From Incumbomyces delicatus (taxonomy: Eukaryota > Ascomycota > Eurotiomycetes > Chaetothyriales > Trichomeriaceae), in the NCBI GenBank assembly GCA_017655985.1, contig JACJVS010000007.1:1488001-1552000 (forward strand): a stretch of DNA of 64,000 nt, read 5' to 3'. Of the stretch, positions 53,183-63,105 are shown in pieces; the first letter of the stretch is position 1; each line of letters opens with the position of its first letter. The notes below the pieces were generated by a model that made no database searches, had not been told where the DNA came from, and was given only the letters and a program-made list of their open reading frames with translations. The translations under genes were made by a program, and so were the position numbers.

Positions 53183-55007
53183 GCGGCTTGTCTCCACGGA
53201 TGAAGCAGGAAACTACTTCTTCGATCATCAACAACGCCTTAAGTCTCCGTACGCCCTTCTATTGCTAGTTACCAAGGACCGGTATGGATGCAACAACAAC
53301 AGACTAAACAGGGGCTAAGCAGAGTCCAGAGCCTCGTGTCAGACCCTGTTTTAAACATCCGCGCCGTGGTATGAGAAGGCAATCTCAGGGTGTTCGTTGG
53401 TATTTATGATTGCCAACGACTGAAAACTCGACCACATCGTGGAAGGAAACTTTCCCGCTTCCCTCTCACCCCCGAGTTATTCGCCGTCGGAACGAGTAGA
53501 GGAAGATTCGGCAGCATTATGCTTTCTGCGGGCACCGCTTCGACATCTATCGTGGGAAACCTGCTTCGGGTCAAGTTTCAAAATCACAATCATATTAGCT
53601 TAATTTCCCGCCTCGGCATATGGAGAATCATTGTGTCCGAATAAGGCCTCAGGTTTTGCCCCGGTCGTTTGGTTTTGGACTGTTGGGTTGCAAATATATT
53701 GCCAACACTCACACAAACTCTACGGTTGCCTCTGTTGACAATAACGAGATATCACAAGACTGGTCCAATGGTTCCATAAGGTTCTGCCGATGTCCATGAA
53801 ATAAGTCACGACGAAGTTCCCCAAAGGTACCAGGAAATCGGTTTTGCCAAGTTCAACGAGATCGCTTTCAATGAACCATAGCCGACCGGTGATGTGCTCA
53901 GTAATCGCGGAAGCCCTAGAGCCATTCGCCAACTTTTTAGTTTGTGGGCAGGTTCATACAAAGGTGAACTCATCATGTGCGAGACTCTCTCGTCAAGATC
54001 TTGACTTCTTCGGACCCCCACAGTTTTCCAGGACCGTGTCCAATTCGATTTACGAGCGACGAAGTTGCGAGATACCAAAGCGATCGGATAGGAAGATTGT
54101 CATAGAATACGACAATATACTTGCAATGTGCATTGGGCTGATGAGGAAGCTTGGATCTCCCCCAGTCAACGTTTGAGACCATAAAGCATACGAAAATAAG
54201 CTGTTCCACTGCCATATGAGTACTCAATAGCGTGAACCTATTGAAGAGAAATCCAGGGCGCTTTGGGATTTCCTTTCACAATTGGCTCCAGTCATTAGGT
54301 TAGACCGATTTGACGGAGGGATCTGAGATTTAGAATAGATACCTACTAATATGGGTATGACGGGAAGGTAATATGGCATTGAATGCCTATGGTCGAGCCG
54401 GCTCGAGAAGAAGTAATATTGGTTTCACGCAGTGGGCCTATTAGGCTAAATATACATCGGTGAGCTCACTGCTCACACGCGACGCCTGCCTTAAACTCGC
54501 CTCCTCCTTCGCTCGCGATTGGAGAACGGATGGCACCGTGTCAAATTTTTACCCGTTTTGTGCTGCACTACTCAAGGAGGGGTAAGAACGCCGACGCCAA
54601 GACCACTATCAATATGTAGAGTGGTTTGAACGGCTTCACCCCCAAAATTTCATAACGCCGAGTTGAACAAGCAACATCACTGCTTCAATCATTACCAAGT
54701 ACAGCCTTTTTTTTAACCTTGACTGAGAAGTTGTGAATCACAGAAAAGAGAGAGGGAAAGCGATAGCATCCCAGGTACAACATCCGACCTCACGGCAATT
54801 ACCCTCTTTATGATACCTTCATTATCCCGAAGGCTTGGACTTTGAGGAAAAATACCGGTCATCGAGAGATCAATAGCAGCAGCGCTACACGTAATCTCAA
54901 TTACAGAATCAAGTTACACCTGAGGCCTCTCTGGTCGCTAGCTGAAACAAGAAATATCCTTCAAAGAAACTTAGTTCGCATCGTCACTGATCAAATCTGC
55001 CACAGCC
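53183..55007. other. intergenic, no gene supported
   Basis: About 1.8 kb. Minus-strand frames at 53720-53932, 53806-54078 and 53973-54227 lie close together in different phases and contain hydrophobic, protein-like runs, so a heavily decayed gene is conceivable. I could not assign a family. The plus-strand end is the methyltransferase promoter. Confidence 0.4.
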
Positions 55008-55895
55008 ATGTCCACCGCCTCATCCCAGGCACCGAGCTCCGGCTTCGGCATCCTCTCTGCCAGAGTCCTCGATCTCGTCTTCCCATGCTACCTGCTACTA
55101 ATATCGCTCTCCTATCTTCCGCGCACGATCGTTTCCCATCCCGGCCTCCTGCTCCACCCCCAAAAGCTCCGGTCAACTTGGTTTGCTGGGTTCTGGACAC
55201 GTATCGGCCCGCAAATGGCTCTGAGCCCAGAACAAGTACCTTATATCTCGTCGCTCCTCGCCCGCGCCCGGGGCACGATCCTCGAACTCGGCCCAGGCAA
55301 CGGTGACCAAATGCGACACCTACTTCCCGCCGTGCGAGAAGGCCGAGTGAAGTGCGCCGTGGGTGCCGAGCCCAACGTCGCACTCCATGAACGGTTACTC
55401 GCCAACGCCAAAGGAATTGGCCTCGATCCCGAAAAGGGTCAGTACATCGCTCTTGCAGCCGGAGCAGAACCAGCCAGTTTAATCCCTGCCCTGCACCGTG
55501 CGCGGCTTTACCCGACCTCGACGAGTGAGTACGCCGGCAGCGGTAGCGATGGCGTTTTCGACACCATCATCTGCATCAAGTCGATGTGCTCTGTTTCCGG
55601 GGACCAGCTCCCACAGATCTGCAGCACAATTCATGCGCTCTTGAAGCCGGGCGGCGAGTTTCTATTCTTCGAGCACGTCGCCAACGAGACTAGCTGGATC
55701 ACGATGGCGTGGGCTTGGCTGTTGGGGTGTGTCTGGCCAGTGGCAATGGGCAATTGTCATTTGAATGGAAAGGTCGATCAAGTTATGCGAGATATGGGTA
55801 AGGACGGTTCTTGGAGCAGTGTGGATGTGAGGAATACAGCGGGATTTCAAGGGTGGAATATATTTCGCTATGTAATCGGCGTATGTAGGAAGTAA
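55008..55895 (+). CDS. membrane-anchored SAM-dependent methyltransferase
   Basis: A 295-residue single-exon protein. Residues about 24-42 form one hydrophobic segment (FPCYLLLISLSYLP), probably an N-terminal anchor. A class I methyltransferase domain follows: motif I ILELGPGNGDQ near 91-100, the acidic end of strand 2 in VGAEPN, IICIKSMCSVS and LKPGGEFLFFEHV, the post-II motif with LKPGG. A short second hydrophobic region (AWAWLLGCVWPVAMG) lies near 250. The layout resembles METTL7/UbiE-related fungal methyltransferases of lipid droplets or ER; the substrate cannot be told. The gene lies alone, converging with the GPI protein gene. Start is the first ATG, with no competing upstream in-frame one. 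Confidence 0.85.
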   Translation: MSTASSQAPSSGFGILSARVLDLVFPCYLLLISLSYLPRTIVSHPGLLLHPQKLRSTWFAGFWTRIGPQMALSPEQVPYISSLLARARGTILELGPGNGDQMRHLLPAVREGRVKCAVGAEPNVALHERLLANAKGIGLDPEKGQYIALAAGAEPASLIPALHRARLYPTSTSEYAGSGSDGVFDTIICIKSMCSVSGDQLPQICSTIHALLKPGGEFLFFEHVANETSWITMAWAWLLGCVWPVAMGNCHLNGKVDQVMRDMGKDGSWSSVDVRNTAGFQGWNIFRYVIGVCRK

Positions 55896-56552
55896 TGCGT
55901 CAAAAATTCTTTGACGAAATGGGTTGGGGCGGAAGGAAGAAAAGAGATCGAAAAAAGGGGTTGTACTGCAGGCTGCGAGGGTGAGTATGACAGCCTTTCT
56001 TACCGAGTGCACCGTGACTTTTGCTCGGTCCATATGCGACTTGACTTGGGCAAAGGTTGATGACCTCATCAAGATCGATGGCAGATAATCACATTCCGTG
56101 GTCAATTGTGGAGACGCGGGGTTCGCATTACAGCGGGACGGTCATCGCACAAGGAAACCTTCCTCGCGGAATTGAGAAGGTCGTGCTGTGGACAGATGAT
56201 ATTGGGACAATTTCAGCTGGGAATTTAGAGAAAGGTGACGGGGCGAATACAACAAGATTTTCGATCACAAAGAAACATTAGATTGCGGATATCAGTTATT
56301 CTGGGCTTCGCATGTCCAGGAGGAGAGGTATTTACAGAAATGTTTTCGCATCTTGCCAATCGACACCTGGAAGCCATGCTACATCCAGGCATGCTTTGAA
56401 GCCCGTTGCGATCAAGTTTTTAGGGAGCCGTCATCCACCATCAACCCATCACAATCTCTGATGCAACCACCGGACTTGCCGTGCAGCAATGCCAGAAAGC
56501 CGCGATTTTAGTTGCAGAAGAAAAACGCACAATCAATCCATGATTGAGGCGT
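55896..56552. other. intergenic, convergent 3' regions
   Basis: About 0.66 kb between convergent stops. The 147-codon minus-strand frame here overlaps the methyltransferase and has no family signal. Confidence 0.5.
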
Positions 56553-57233
56553 TTACAGAAGAATAGCAGCAAGACCTGCAACACCGGCCAGGCCAGCAGC
56601 GGCATTTCGGGCGGCACCACCAGTGAATGTGGCGATGGGCTGTTTGCTAGTTGGGTCGGCGGATGTCACTGCGGGGACCGAGCCCGTGCCAGTGCCAGCC
56701 GCTACAGGGGTCGTGCTGAGAGTAGCAGGCGAGCCAGAGGACCAAACGGCCCAGGTGGCAGAGCTCGATGCGGCAACTGGGGTGGAGCTTGATGCAACAA
56801 CTGGTGTCGCGGAGCTGGAGCAAGAGGTCGAGGTCTTCGTCCAGACTGGGACGGAGATGGTGCATGGGCAGTCGGTAACGGTCAAGGTTGTGCTTGCGGA
56901 GACGGTATAGGTCTTGCCGGCGTGCACGATGGTGGTGGCAGATGGGCAAAAGGTGGTAATTGCGGTCACGACAGTGGTGGTCCAGGAATCTGGACCTGCG
57001 GTCTCAGTGGTCCAGTCAGACCAGTGGTAGCTCGAGGTCGTGACGTTGGAAGGATCGGTAGAAGTAGTGGTTGGTGCGACTGAAGTGCTCGTCGAAGACC
57101 ACTCCGACCAGGTAGCAGGGTCAGTCGAGGTTTCCGAGACTGGAGTGGCAGATGTTGTAGAGCTCCATTGCTCCCAGCTCTCGGCGGAAACGAGGCCAGC
57201 AATTGCGGCGAGGGTTGCAACTGAGAACTTCAT
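56553..57233 (-). CDS. GPI-anchored Ser/Thr-rich cell wall protein
   Basis: A 226-residue single-exon protein with a signal peptide (MKFSVATLAAIAGLVSA, cleavage near residue 17), a Ser/Thr-rich region with three W-S/T-x-W repeats (WEQWSS, WSEWSS, WSDWTT), one N-glycosylation site (NVT), and a block TTTVVTAITTFCPSATTIVHAGKTYTVSASTTLTVTDCPCTISVPV. That block matches a widespread fungal wall-protein module with conserved cysteines. A second Ser/Ala-rich region ends in a small-residue site and a hydrophobic tail (AAGLAGVAGLAAILL), the GPI attachment signal. Such proteins (for example N. crassa CCG-6) are structural or stress-related wall components. A specific orthologue is not claimed. Confidence 0.87.
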   Translation of the reverse strand: MKFSVATLAAIAGLVSAESWEQWSSTTSATPVSETSTDPATWSEWSSTSTSVAPTTTSTDPSNVTTSSYHWSDWTTETAGPDSWTTTVVTAITTFCPSATTIVHAGKTYTVSASTTLTVTDCPCTISVPVWTKTSTSCSSSATPVVASSSTPVAASSSATWAVWSSGSPATLSTTPVAAGTGTGSVPAVTSADPTSKQPIATFTGGAARNAAAGLAGVAGLAAILL

Positions 57234-58543
57234 CTTGGTGGATTCAAAATTGAGTTTACGAATTAGGTGGATTCAGAGCTCGAGAAGTCGTTTGATGGTG
57301 TTGAAAGAGTGAAAACGTGCCGAAGCAACGAGTTGGTGTGTGTCCTAACGAGTGACTGTGAGCTTGACTGCGCTGGCTGAAGAGAGAAGGAGAACGGTCG
57401 GCAGACAAGGCGTGGTCATATAGTGAAGCCTGGGAGATTGCAGCCAAGCACAAACCTGAGATAGCCTGCGTGTAATCCTGGTTAATGAATATCTGTTTCA
57501 GGGGAAGGCAATCAGCGAAGTCCAATCGCGGCGGGGTTTGCATTGATACTTTACCCTATCAGGTAAAAGTTTTGCAGCCTTCCCCAACCCAAAAATTGTC
57601 CCATTGGTTTGTTTTGACTGCCACAATCTCCATTTCTACCACTCTTATTTCTAATTACGGCGCTGTCAAAAACCACATTACCATTATCCTGGGTGAGGGA
57701 GTGAGACAGATTGCTACTCATCACCTTGCTCGCATCTGTGAAATCTCATAAAATTCGTTTTGCACGTCGAAGAACCTGACATCCCTTGATTGATGCCTTG
57801 GCGCGCTCTAAGAATGGCACGTGGTAGACATGACATAGGTGGCAAAGATGTACGGATGTGTTTGATGAAGCAATATATAGTAGAATTGGACTTGCTGAGG
57901 ATCGCATGGCAGCGTGCTCATGGAGGCTTGTCATTTGAGCAGCTTATTGAAATGTTTCGGAATCTTGTATACTTTCACAAGCTCATACTTGTCTTTGACG
58001 GTGCGCAGCGCCTCAGGCTCAGCAGGACTTGCGAATGCTAGTTATATAGTACTTCGTAGATACGAAGTCATATGGCTGCTCCAAGCAGGGTTGAAGATCG
58101 CTTCCACGTGCGCTTCGCAGCTCGCTCGAACTCGGAGTTTGGCTGGTGTGGATCCATATTGATGTTATGCAGTGCATGACATGGCGCGGAAGGAACCGCG
58201 TTGCTCTGGTCCACTTGACTGGTGAAACACCTTTTACCAGGGTACCAGGGTATAGAGCTTGTCCTGGTCACTGCCTGGTGAACAGCCGTGTTTGTGAGTA
58301 TATTTGCTATCTGTGCGTCATACTTCTACTTCCTATATGTGTCTCATTATCTCGATAAGCTCAGAATCTCCCTAGCGTAGGCGATAAATGATATCGCTAT
58401 TCACAGATCTACAACATCGACAATGCTCATTTTTCCTTCTGTACGATCTTGTGGAAAGAGCAATTATCGTCTCACAATCAGAGAGAGCATTCTGACACCA
58501 TTTCGTTTGTCTAAGTGCATTAGGCTTCAGCAGTAGTATCACT
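57234..58543. promoter_or_regulatory. intergenic, promoter of wall protein, inverted repeat
   Basis: About 1.3 kb. The left part is the C/T-rich (on the minus strand) leader of the wall protein gene. The right part contains an exact TACTTCGTA at 58050-58058 as half of a perfect inverted repeat. No gene recognised. Confidence 0.45.
58051..58068. repeat. perfect inverted repeat acttcgta-ga-tacgaagt
   Basis: Two 8-bp arms in perfect complement separated by two bases. Each arm is the core of the TACGAAGTA motif found elsewhere between genes. Confidence 0.8.
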
Positions 58544-59848
58544 TCAGAGATTTCGGCAATTTGAACCACGAAATGGGCACCATTTGTTATTGGTGTTTTG
58601 ATGTTCCATTCGCGGCGCCTTCTGTCTGCTTTCGTCCACATCTGGCAGCTTTGGCACGTCCATGAATTCCTTGAGCTTGCTGAAGATCACTTGAACTACC
58701 TTTGAGTGACCGAAATTGCAGGTCCTGATTAGGTCTCGACATGAGATCGACGAAAAAGCTCTCATGAAGGTAACATCATTAAAGCCGAGTTCTGCTCTAC
58801 CCACGAAACCAACAACGAATTTGTCGAGGATGCAACCAGAGTGTCCGATCATGCGGAGGACATGATGGAGCACAGGGTCGTTGACATATTTGCGTTCAGC
58901 TGCCTCGATGTTTGGAGTGAACACTGGTACCGCATCGGAAAGTTGGATCGACACAAACCTCATCATAGCGATGTTTTCTGGTCCAATGGTTTCGAGAAAG
59001 CGACGCACGTTTTTGTATCCAACTTCTTTCAGCTCATTATCATAGTAGCGACCTCGAGTCTGGTCGACCCGCTTGAAGTGGAACGCGTTTTCTCCGTACA
59101 GGATGCCCCGACCTTCTTCATAAATTTGTCGACACGTTTGAAGAATAGCTGGCTGTCTTGTTGAGTGAGGAGCCGGGTCGAATTTGATCACCTTGTCATC
59201 GACGAGCATGTCACGGTAAATTTTATTGCGCAGATCTGGCTCTAGCTCGAGGAAACATGCATATTCGGGATTCAGTCTCCTGCTACTAGAATCGTTTGAT
59301 CGGGTTTCCTCGAGTTTTCTCGGGTCATCTCTAGCTTCGATGCCGAAAAGTGTACTGCCGTCGAAATTGGACGGACTGCTAGGGTGATCCGTGATGAAGC
59401 TTCTGGACAACAGCTCCTTCAGATTGATGTTGATGGTGGCAGGCGCAGACCTGATTTCGAACCGAAGGACTTGGGGAGCGATGGTCACTTTGACTGGAGG
59501 TGCGACTTGCTTCTTCTTGTTCTCGAACAGACGAAGATCTTCCTCGCGGTCTTCCTCAGAGTCCATGTCTGACATGTCTGGTAGCTCGAGAGATGGTTCT
59601 CGTGCTGTTTTTATCTTTTTTATTCCTGAATCCATCGTTATGATCGTGCGTCTTGCTCTTTTTCTGCCTCTCTTTGCGGTGTATTTCTTTCCATAGTCAG
59701 AGTGATCAGAGGGCAGGTCGAGTTCCGAGTCATCGAGGACAGCATCCATGAAGAAGTCCCCGGTTGATGGCTTCTGCTCATCGTCTGGCAATCTGACTTC
59801 TTGGACAGGTTTAGCCGCTGACTTTGCTTTTCGGGAAGGGGGAATCAT
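58544..59848 (-). CDS. fungal-specific protein with F-box/DUF7730-like block
   Basis: A 434-residue single-exon protein from ATG 59848 (MIPPSR); the frame is open to 59932 but begins with TTG. The N-terminal third is acidic and basic by turns with a nuclear-type cluster (KRGRKRARRT) and DMDSEEDREED. The middle begins with FLELEPDLRNKIYRDML, and after KFDPAP continues ILQTCRQIYEEGRGILYGENAFHF. This pair is the usual layout of a Dothideomycete family often labelled DUF7730 or F-box-like. The family is large and uncharacterised. The C-terminus has helices but no clear repeats. A role as substrate adaptor is suggested only by the F-box-like start and is unproven. Confidence 0.75.
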   Translation of the reverse strand: MIPPSRKAKSAAKPVQEVRLPDDEQKPSTGDFFMDAVLDDSELDLPSDHSDYGKKYTAKRGRKRARRTIITMDSGIKKIKTAREPSLELPDMSDMDSEEDREEDLRLFENKKKQVAPPVKVTIAPQVLRFEIRSAPATININLKELLSRSFITDHPSSPSNFDGSTLFGIEARDDPRKLEETRSNDSSSRRLNPEYACFLELEPDLRNKIYRDMLVDDKVIKFDPAPHSTRQPAILQTCRQIYEEGRGILYGENAFHFKRVDQTRGRYYDNELKEVGYKNVRRFLETIGPENIAMMRFVSIQLSDAVPVFTPNIEAAERKYVNDPVLHHVLRMIGHSGCILDKFVVGFVGRAELGFNDVTFMRAFSSISCRDLIRTCNFGHSKVVQVIFSKLKEFMDVPKLPDVDESRQKAPRMEHQNTNNKWCPFRGSNCRNL

Positions 59849-60185
59849 GTTCAAGTTGGATGTCGTACTTTGAGACTGTCGTCGAGGTTGAACAAATGAC
59901 GGGTACAAGTTGTTGATAGAGAAGCCGCTCAAACTGACCGGTGATGAACGTTGTCCGATTTAGGCTGAAGTGCCAGTGACTTCGACGAAAGTGAAGCATT
60001 CCAGTCGCCACCTAGTGACGAGGTCGTGAACATGTGGTGGATCGGGGTTTCAAAATTTTGATCATATCGCACCACAAACACCTACCTAATACATCTCGGG
60101 CAGGCACTGCCCAGATTTCCGTCACATGATGTGCAATGCAAGTCAAATATTTCAGGAGGAGTCGAGTGTCAGCCCACACAAGACC
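59849..60185. other. short intergenic region
   Basis: About 340 bp between two minus-strand genes: 3' UTR of the CoA synthetase and upstream region of the DUF7730-like gene. An ATCACATGATGTG-like palindromic run lies near 60121-60133. No gene seen. Confidence 0.45.
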
Positions 60186-62556
60186 TTACAGTTTGGCTTT
60201 AATGTCACCACCTTCCTTCAGACCCTTCTCTTTGAAGTACTGCCTGACACGTTCTCGAGCCACATCGACGACAGCTTTGTCCTCGACCGTGGGAGGAATG
60301 TTGACTGGTTTGTCAAAATCGCCCTCAACAGCATTCTCGACGAGTTCTCGCAGTACTCTCCGTAGCGTCTTTCCGGACCTTGTCTTTGGGATGATGCCCT
60401 GACCCTGGACGATGCCGCCAAGCGAAGCAATAGTTCCGATCTGAGAGCGAACTTGCTTGTTGACCTCAATGAACAGTTCTTTAGGTGCTGCTGCCGAAAG
60501 ATCGCTTGTCGAGGTTGGCGTCGCTGGCTCAACGAAAGCAAAGGGTAGATGTCCTTTGATGGGGTCGGGAATACCAATCACGCAGGCTGCAGCGACCCCT
60601 TTGGCCGACACTATTGCTTGTTCGATCGCACCTGAATACTGTTAGCAGCGTTGTTGAGGTCGGCATAAACTGAGACGCACCTGTGCTAAACCTGTGGGCA
60701 GCGACATTGATAATGTCATCGCTTCTACTCATGACGTGGACGTAACCATCATCATCAATCATACCAGCATCCCCGGTGTCCATCCACTTCCCATCGAAGC
60801 GTTTGAGATAGCCTTTGTAGAATCTAGCGTCATCGTTGAACAAGGTGGTAAATCCACCTGGGCCATACGGAAGAGCGAGCACAATATTACCCATGTCGCC
60901 CTGCTTGACTTCTTTTCCCTCATCGTCCACGACCCGCACATCAAAACCGGGCATAGGCTTTCCCGCACTGCCTGGTTTGATGGCTAATGGCTTGTGCTCC
61001 TCGGTTGAATTGAGATTATGCCCCTTTGCGGGTTTCAGTGCAATCCCAGTCATTGGCGAGCCTGACTCGCTCGACCACCAATGGTCAATGACTTGTGCCC
61101 CGGAGTGTGCGTACTTTCTCACCAACTCCTGATAGTGTGTGACAATGCTCGGCTCACTTCTCTCACCTGCCAAAAACACCGCTCGCAATGACTTCAAGCC
61201 CCCCCTCTCACCCACCTCTTTGAAGAGCCGATCTCCCTGATCTTCTTTCCTGATTGCACGCAAGGCAGTCGGAGCGGTAAACAACGTCGTAATCTTGTGT
61301 CCCTCCACCATGCGCCAAAACTTGCCAGCGTCCGGGGTTCCAATAGGCTTGCCCTCAAACAAGACAGTGGCTGCACCTGCCAGCAACGGCGCGTAGACAA
61401 TATAACTATGCCCTACAATCCATCCGATATCACTGCCCGTAAATATTACATCTCCAGGTCCTTTGACATCAAACACATACTTGATACTTAGATTTAACCC
61501 CACAACATGGCCGCCCGCCTCCCTCAACACTCCTTTGGGCGACCCAGTTGTCCCACTGGTGTAAATGACGTACACGCCGTCTGTACTCTTCACAGCCACG
61601 GGCTCTGTCACCTTCACCCCTCTCCCCTTGGCACTTTTTACTAGCCTCTGCCAATTCCTCTGTCCTTTCCCTTTCTCGATCGGATCCCATCTCTTTTCAT
61701 CTCTCTGCCAAACAATCAGCTTCTCTGGCTTAAATGTGCTCTTCTCCAGAGCGTCCTCCATAATCGGGCGGTAATCGATAGGCCCCTTCGTCCCCTCGAT
61801 TCCACAGCTTGCAGTCATGATCGCCCGTGGCTTTGCTGCGTCAATGCGTTGCGCGAGGCTTGCGGCAGCAAACCCACCAAAGACCACAGCATGCATGGCA
61901 CCTAGATGCAATGTGGCCAGCATCGCGAAGACTGCGCTGGGGATCATAGGCATATAGATCAGAACCACGTCACCCTTCTTGACGCCCTCCTCACGGAGCA
62001 CACCAGCAAGTGTCTCCACTTCTTCTTTCAGCTGCGTATACGTATAAGTCGCCTTGCTCTTGCTCACGGGGCTGTCCCAAATCATCGCGATTTCGTTGCC
62101 TCGACCGGCCTCAACATGGCGATGTATGCAGTTGTACGTCATTGAGATTTCTCCGTCAGGGAACCACGACCAATGTGGGTGCCGTGTGCCATCTTCCAGC
62201 GTCTTTGTCTGCTGCGACAGCACCTGGCTATAAGGTTTCGACCAAGTTACTTCTTTTGCATGGCGATCCCAGAAAGTGTCGCGGTCGATGAGAGAATCCT
62301 TTTGCACCGCGTCCTGCACTGTGTTGTTAGGGGACCCTGTTTTTGGCATGGTCTGTCCGCCTACGAGCGCAGGCTCTGGAGTGGGTGGGGGAGCAGGGGA
62401 CGAGGTTGTCGTTACTGGCCTGAAGAATATTATTCGACTGCAAGGTAGATGACCTTCCGATTTCAACACGGAGGCTCGAGCTCGACTCTGAAATGGAGAA
62501 CGGAGGAGCCTGCAGGCACGAAGGGCAGACAACAAATAGCAAAACTTGGAGGACAT
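60186..62556 (-). CDS. acetyl/propionyl-CoA synthetase (ACSS3-like)
   Basis: Two exons (60681-62556 and 60186-60631) with a 49-nt intron (donor GTGCGT, branch GCTAACA, acceptor TTCAG) give 773 residues. The start used is the first ATG at 62556; an upstream frame begins with TTG. It activates short-chain fatty acids to CoA thioesters with ATP. Visible: DRDTFWDRHAKEVTWSKPYS, MPMIPSAVFAMLA, MHAVVFGGFAAASLAQRIDAAKP, the P-loop-like YTSGTTGSPKG near residues 332-342, TGSDIGWIVGHSYIVYAPL, the WWSSESGSP core, GDAGMIDDDGYVHVMSRSDDIIN hinge, and KTRSGKTLRRVLRELV with the catalytic lysine. The first 50 residues are basic and hydrophobic, like a mitochondrial presequence, while the last three are AKL, a PTS1-type signal. 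Propionate preference is inferred from ACSS3 likeness. Confidence 0.9.
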
Positions 62557-63105
62557 AACGGCAAAGCAAGTCGGAAGACGAAAACAGTGGGTCAACCCAG
62601 GTTGGAAGAGTCAATGGCAGTATTGAGGTCTATCCATTTCCTCACAGCCCCGAGACACAAGCGAAAATTGCTTCGATTTCGTGCAAGGGGGGAGTGACAT
62701 CGTGTCACCCACTCAGGAGAATGGTGCTGAGGTGCTCCCACGGACCAGCGGCATCGTTCACGTCGTTCATTGGAAGCGAAGCTGCTTGGTGAAGAACTGC
62801 AGGACAAAATATCCGGGCACGCGGAGAAGCTCGGAGTGCGGCAAGACGTGAAATTGTGGAGAGACTGGCAGTGACTGGCTAAATTTCGCCTAATCTACTA
62901 ATGTTTGTGGCCCAGGACCACCCCAGGACCAAGGGAATGACGAGACCATCTGTGCAGAATGGAAAATATTAGATACCACGCAATTTTTGTCTGGATAGCA
63001 TCCCCCAAATATGGTCATTACATGATATGCTTTGCAAAGGGTAAGCGAGCTCCAATGTGGCCACCGACACCGTCCAAATTGCAACCAATGATAGGGCCTC
63101 TCAAA
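62557..63105. other. intergenic, no gene seen
   Basis: Between the minus-strand SHMT stop and the CoA synthetase start. No supported frame on either strand. Confidence 0.5.
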
